Of a stretch of 7,980 nt of DNA, positions 6,922 to 7,980 are shown in pieces. This DNA is from CAZEIW01 sp964512305 (lineage in GTDB: Bacteria > Pseudomonadota > Gammaproteobacteria > Burkholderiales > Burkholderiaceae_F): assembly GCA_964512305.1 (NCBI GenBank), contig CAZEIW010000095.1:1-7980 (forward strand), in the 5' to 3' direction. How positions within the stretch are numbered: the stretch's first letter is position 1; the number at the start of each line of letters is the position of its first letter. The position numbers were made by a program, and so were the translations under genes. A model generated the notes under the pieces. The model was not told the origin of the DNA. It did no database searches and saw only the letters and a list, made by a program, of their open reading frames with translations.

Positions 6922-7665
6922 ATGGCCGAGCCTATCGTCGTTTTCGACCGGGTCAACAAGTGGTACGGCAACAGCTTCCACGTGCTGCGCGACATCGACC
7001 TGAGGGTCGCTCGCGGCGAGCGCATCGTGATCTGCGGGCCCTCCGGCTCGGGCAAGTCGACGCTGATCCGCTGCATCAACCGTCTCGAGGAGCACCAGGA
7101 AGGACGCCTGACCGTCGACGGCGTCGAGCTGAGCGACGACATCCGCAGCGTGGAGAAGGTGCGGCGCGAGGTGGGCATGGTGTTCCAGCAGTTCAACCTG
7201 TTCCCGCACCTGACCGTTCTCGAGAACCTGACGCTAGCGCCGATGTGGGTCGGCCGGATGCCCAGGAAGGAGGCCGAGGAGCGGGCGATGCAGCAGCTGC
7301 AGCGCGTGCGCATCGCGGAGCAGGCGTCGAAGTACCCGCTGCAGCTCTCCGGCGGCCAGCAGCAGCGCGTGGCGATCGCGCGCGCGCTGTGCCTGACGCC
7401 CAAGATCATGCTGTTCGACGAGCCGACCTCCGCCCTCGATCCGGAAATGATCAAGGAGGTGCTCGACGTGATGATCGAGCTCGCCGGCCAGGGCATCACG
7501 ATGCTGTGCGTCACGCACGAGATGGGTTTCGCCAAGGCGGTGGCCGACCGCGTGATCTTCATGGACCACGGCCAGATCGTCGAGCAGAACTCGCCGCACG
7601 AGTTCTTCGCCAACCCCAAGAGCGAGCGCACGCGCGACTTCCTGTCGAAGATCCTGGGGCACTGA
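6922..7665 (+). CDS. aapP: Amino acid ABC transporter ATP-binding protein AapP
   Basis: A 247-residue cytoplasmic ATPase that powers the AapQM channel as a dimer. All motifs are intact: aromatic A-loop Tyr15 (KWYGN), Walker A GPSGSGKST (39-47), Q-loop in GMVFQQFNLFPH (85-96), signature LSGGQQQR (142-149), Walker B IMLFDE (162-167), D-loop SALD (170-173) and switch His199 in CVTHEMGFA. The ending HGQIVEQNSPHEFFANPKSE, then RTRDFLSKIL, is standard for polar amino acid importers (GlnQ/HisP/AapP branch). The ATG at 6922 is five bases after a modest GGGGA. Specificity for AapQM is inferred from position, since these ATPases are closely alike. Three bases after the stop a structured repeat begins, which may end the operon transcript. 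Confidence 0.95.
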   Translation: MAEPIVVFDRVNKWYGNSFHVLRDIDLRVARGERIVICGPSGSGKSTLIRCINRLEEHQEGRLTVDGVELSDDIRSVEKVRREVGMVFQQFNLFPHLTVLENLTLAPMWVGRMPRKEAEERAMQQLQRVRIAEQASKYPLQLSGGQQQRVAIARALCLTPKIMLFDEPTSALDPEMIKEVLDVMIELAGQGITMLCVTHEMGFAKAVADRVIFMDHGQIVEQNSPHEFFANPKSERTRDFLSKILGH

Positions 7666-7667
7666 AC

Positions 7668-7790
7668 GACTCCCCTCTCCCACCTCCCCTCTCCCGCTTG
7701 CGGGAGAGGGGCCGGGGGTGAGGGCGACCGCCGAAGCTCCGCTGCAAACCCTCACCCCCACCCCTCTCCCGCAAGCGGGAGAGGGGAGTC
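7668..7790. repeat. Paired palindromic repeat element after aapP
   Basis: Two copies of one repeat lie in opposite orientation (7668-7724 and 7749-7790) with 24 bases between them. Each copy contains a perfect 12-bp palindrome, CCCCTCTCCCGC and its complement GCGGGAGAGGGG: 7686-7697 with 7700-7711, and 7761-7772 with 7775-7786. The outer arms also pair: the 14 bases at 7668-7681 are the exact complement of 7777-7790, and the GGGGGTGAGGG side of copy one (7714-7724) complements CCCTCACCCCC at 7749-7759. Copy one carries an internal duplication of CTCCCCTCTCCC (7670-7681 and 7684-7695). This looks like a dispersed extragenic palindromic (REP-like) element. It may stop or buffer transcription from aapP towards the next gene, or stabilise the operon's 3' end. 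Wider copy number cannot be seen here. Confidence 0.8.
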
Positions 7791-7820
7791 ACGCCCAGTC
7801 CCTTCTTCTCCCTTCCCCTT

Positions 7821-7980
7821 ATGAGTGCCGCCGCCCCCGCCACCGCTGCGTCCGCCGGACGACCGTCCCTCGCCGTGTTGCCCTACGCCGCGACCGTCTT
7901 CCTCTCCGCCTTCCTCCTCTTCCTGCTCCAGCCCATCATCGCCAACAGGATCCTGCCGTGGTTCGGCGGTTCGGCCGCGG
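7821..7980 (+). CDS. Probable fused MFS/spermidine-synthase-like membrane protein (5' end only)
   Basis: An open frame from ATG 7821 runs off the window after 53 codons. An alanine-rich N-terminus is followed by a hydrophobic helix (about residues 18-40, VLPYAATVFLSAFLLFLLQP) and IIANRILPWFGGS (41-53). The pattern of a helix ending in LLFLLQPIIA, then ILPWFGGS, is typical of large bacterial membrane proteins annotated as fused MFS/spermidine synthases, with a C-terminal methyltransferase-like domain that would lie outside the window. Function cannot be tested from this fragment. There is no Shine-Dalgarno: the 22 bases before the ATG are all pyrimidines. An in-frame GTG near residue 18 is an alternative start. 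The gene follows the repeat element and is probably a separate transcription unit. Confidence 0.6.
   Translation, partial: MSAAAPATAASAGRPSLAVLPYAATVFLSAFLLFLLQPIIANRILPWFGGSAA

Noticed and set aside
4470..7209. Long minus-strand open frames (503 and 480 codons) opposite aapQ, aapM and aapP
   Set aside because: Same cause: low stop-codon frequency opposite GC-rich genes. They read as low-complexity Arg/His/Asp/Ala protein with no motif.
5782..7721. Long plus-strand alternate-frame open frame overlapping aapM and aapP
   Set aside because: It is a frame shadow rich in Arg and Ala; the true frames have helices, EAA loop and ATPase motifs.
7668..7790. CRISPR-like array
   Set aside because: There are only two repeat copies, in opposite orientation, with a single 24-base interval; an array needs regularly spaced direct repeats, and no cas gene is present.

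Overview
The window is very GC-rich, densely packed DNA. Its gene content (a YciA-type thioesterase, an Atm1-type ABC exporter and an Aap-type polar amino acid uptake operon) fits a Gram-negative Pseudomonadota chromosome, most likely a betaproteobacterium or a relative. The assignment is an inference from family composition, GC-rich codon use and the style of the intergenic repeat. No phage, plasmid, CRISPR, insertion sequence, tRNA or rRNA signal is visible.

Layout. Bases 1-351 (minus strand) hold most of an acyl-CoA thioesterase gene (yciA) whose C-terminal end lies outside the window. A 192-base divergent intergenic region follows, with a good sigma70-like promoter candidate for yciA. On the plus strand, 544-2373 encodes a complete Atm1-type ABC half-exporter. 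After an 88-base gap with a weak promoter candidate comes a solute uptake cluster that runs to 7665: a GltI-like periplasmic glutamate/aspartate-type binding protein (2462-3415), then aapJ (3491-4522), aapQ (4584-5780), aapM (5782-6900) and aapP (6922-7665). A structured inverted-repeat element fills 7668-7790. At 7821 the next gene opens and is cut by the window end; its N-terminus looks like a membrane-embedded fused MFS/spermidine-synthase-like protein.

How the genes work together. AapJ binds L-amino acids in the periplasm, AapQ and AapM form the inner-membrane channel, and AapP hydrolyses ATP on the cytoplasmic side. The GltI-like protein upstream has no permease of its own here, so it may be a second, acidic-amino-acid receptor feeding the same AapQM channel, or an orphan receptor. 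A perfect 10-bp GC hairpin separates aapJ from aapQ, which is the usual place for a device that keeps binding-protein mRNA in excess over permease mRNA. aapQ and aapM are one base apart, with the aapM ribosome site inside the end of aapQ.

I see no clear evidence of a wholly new biological system. The points most worth checking are the two-receptor/one-permease arrangement, the aapJ-aapQ hairpin, the nested inverted repeat after aapP, and a (CG)6 tract filling the spacer of the yciA promoter candidate.
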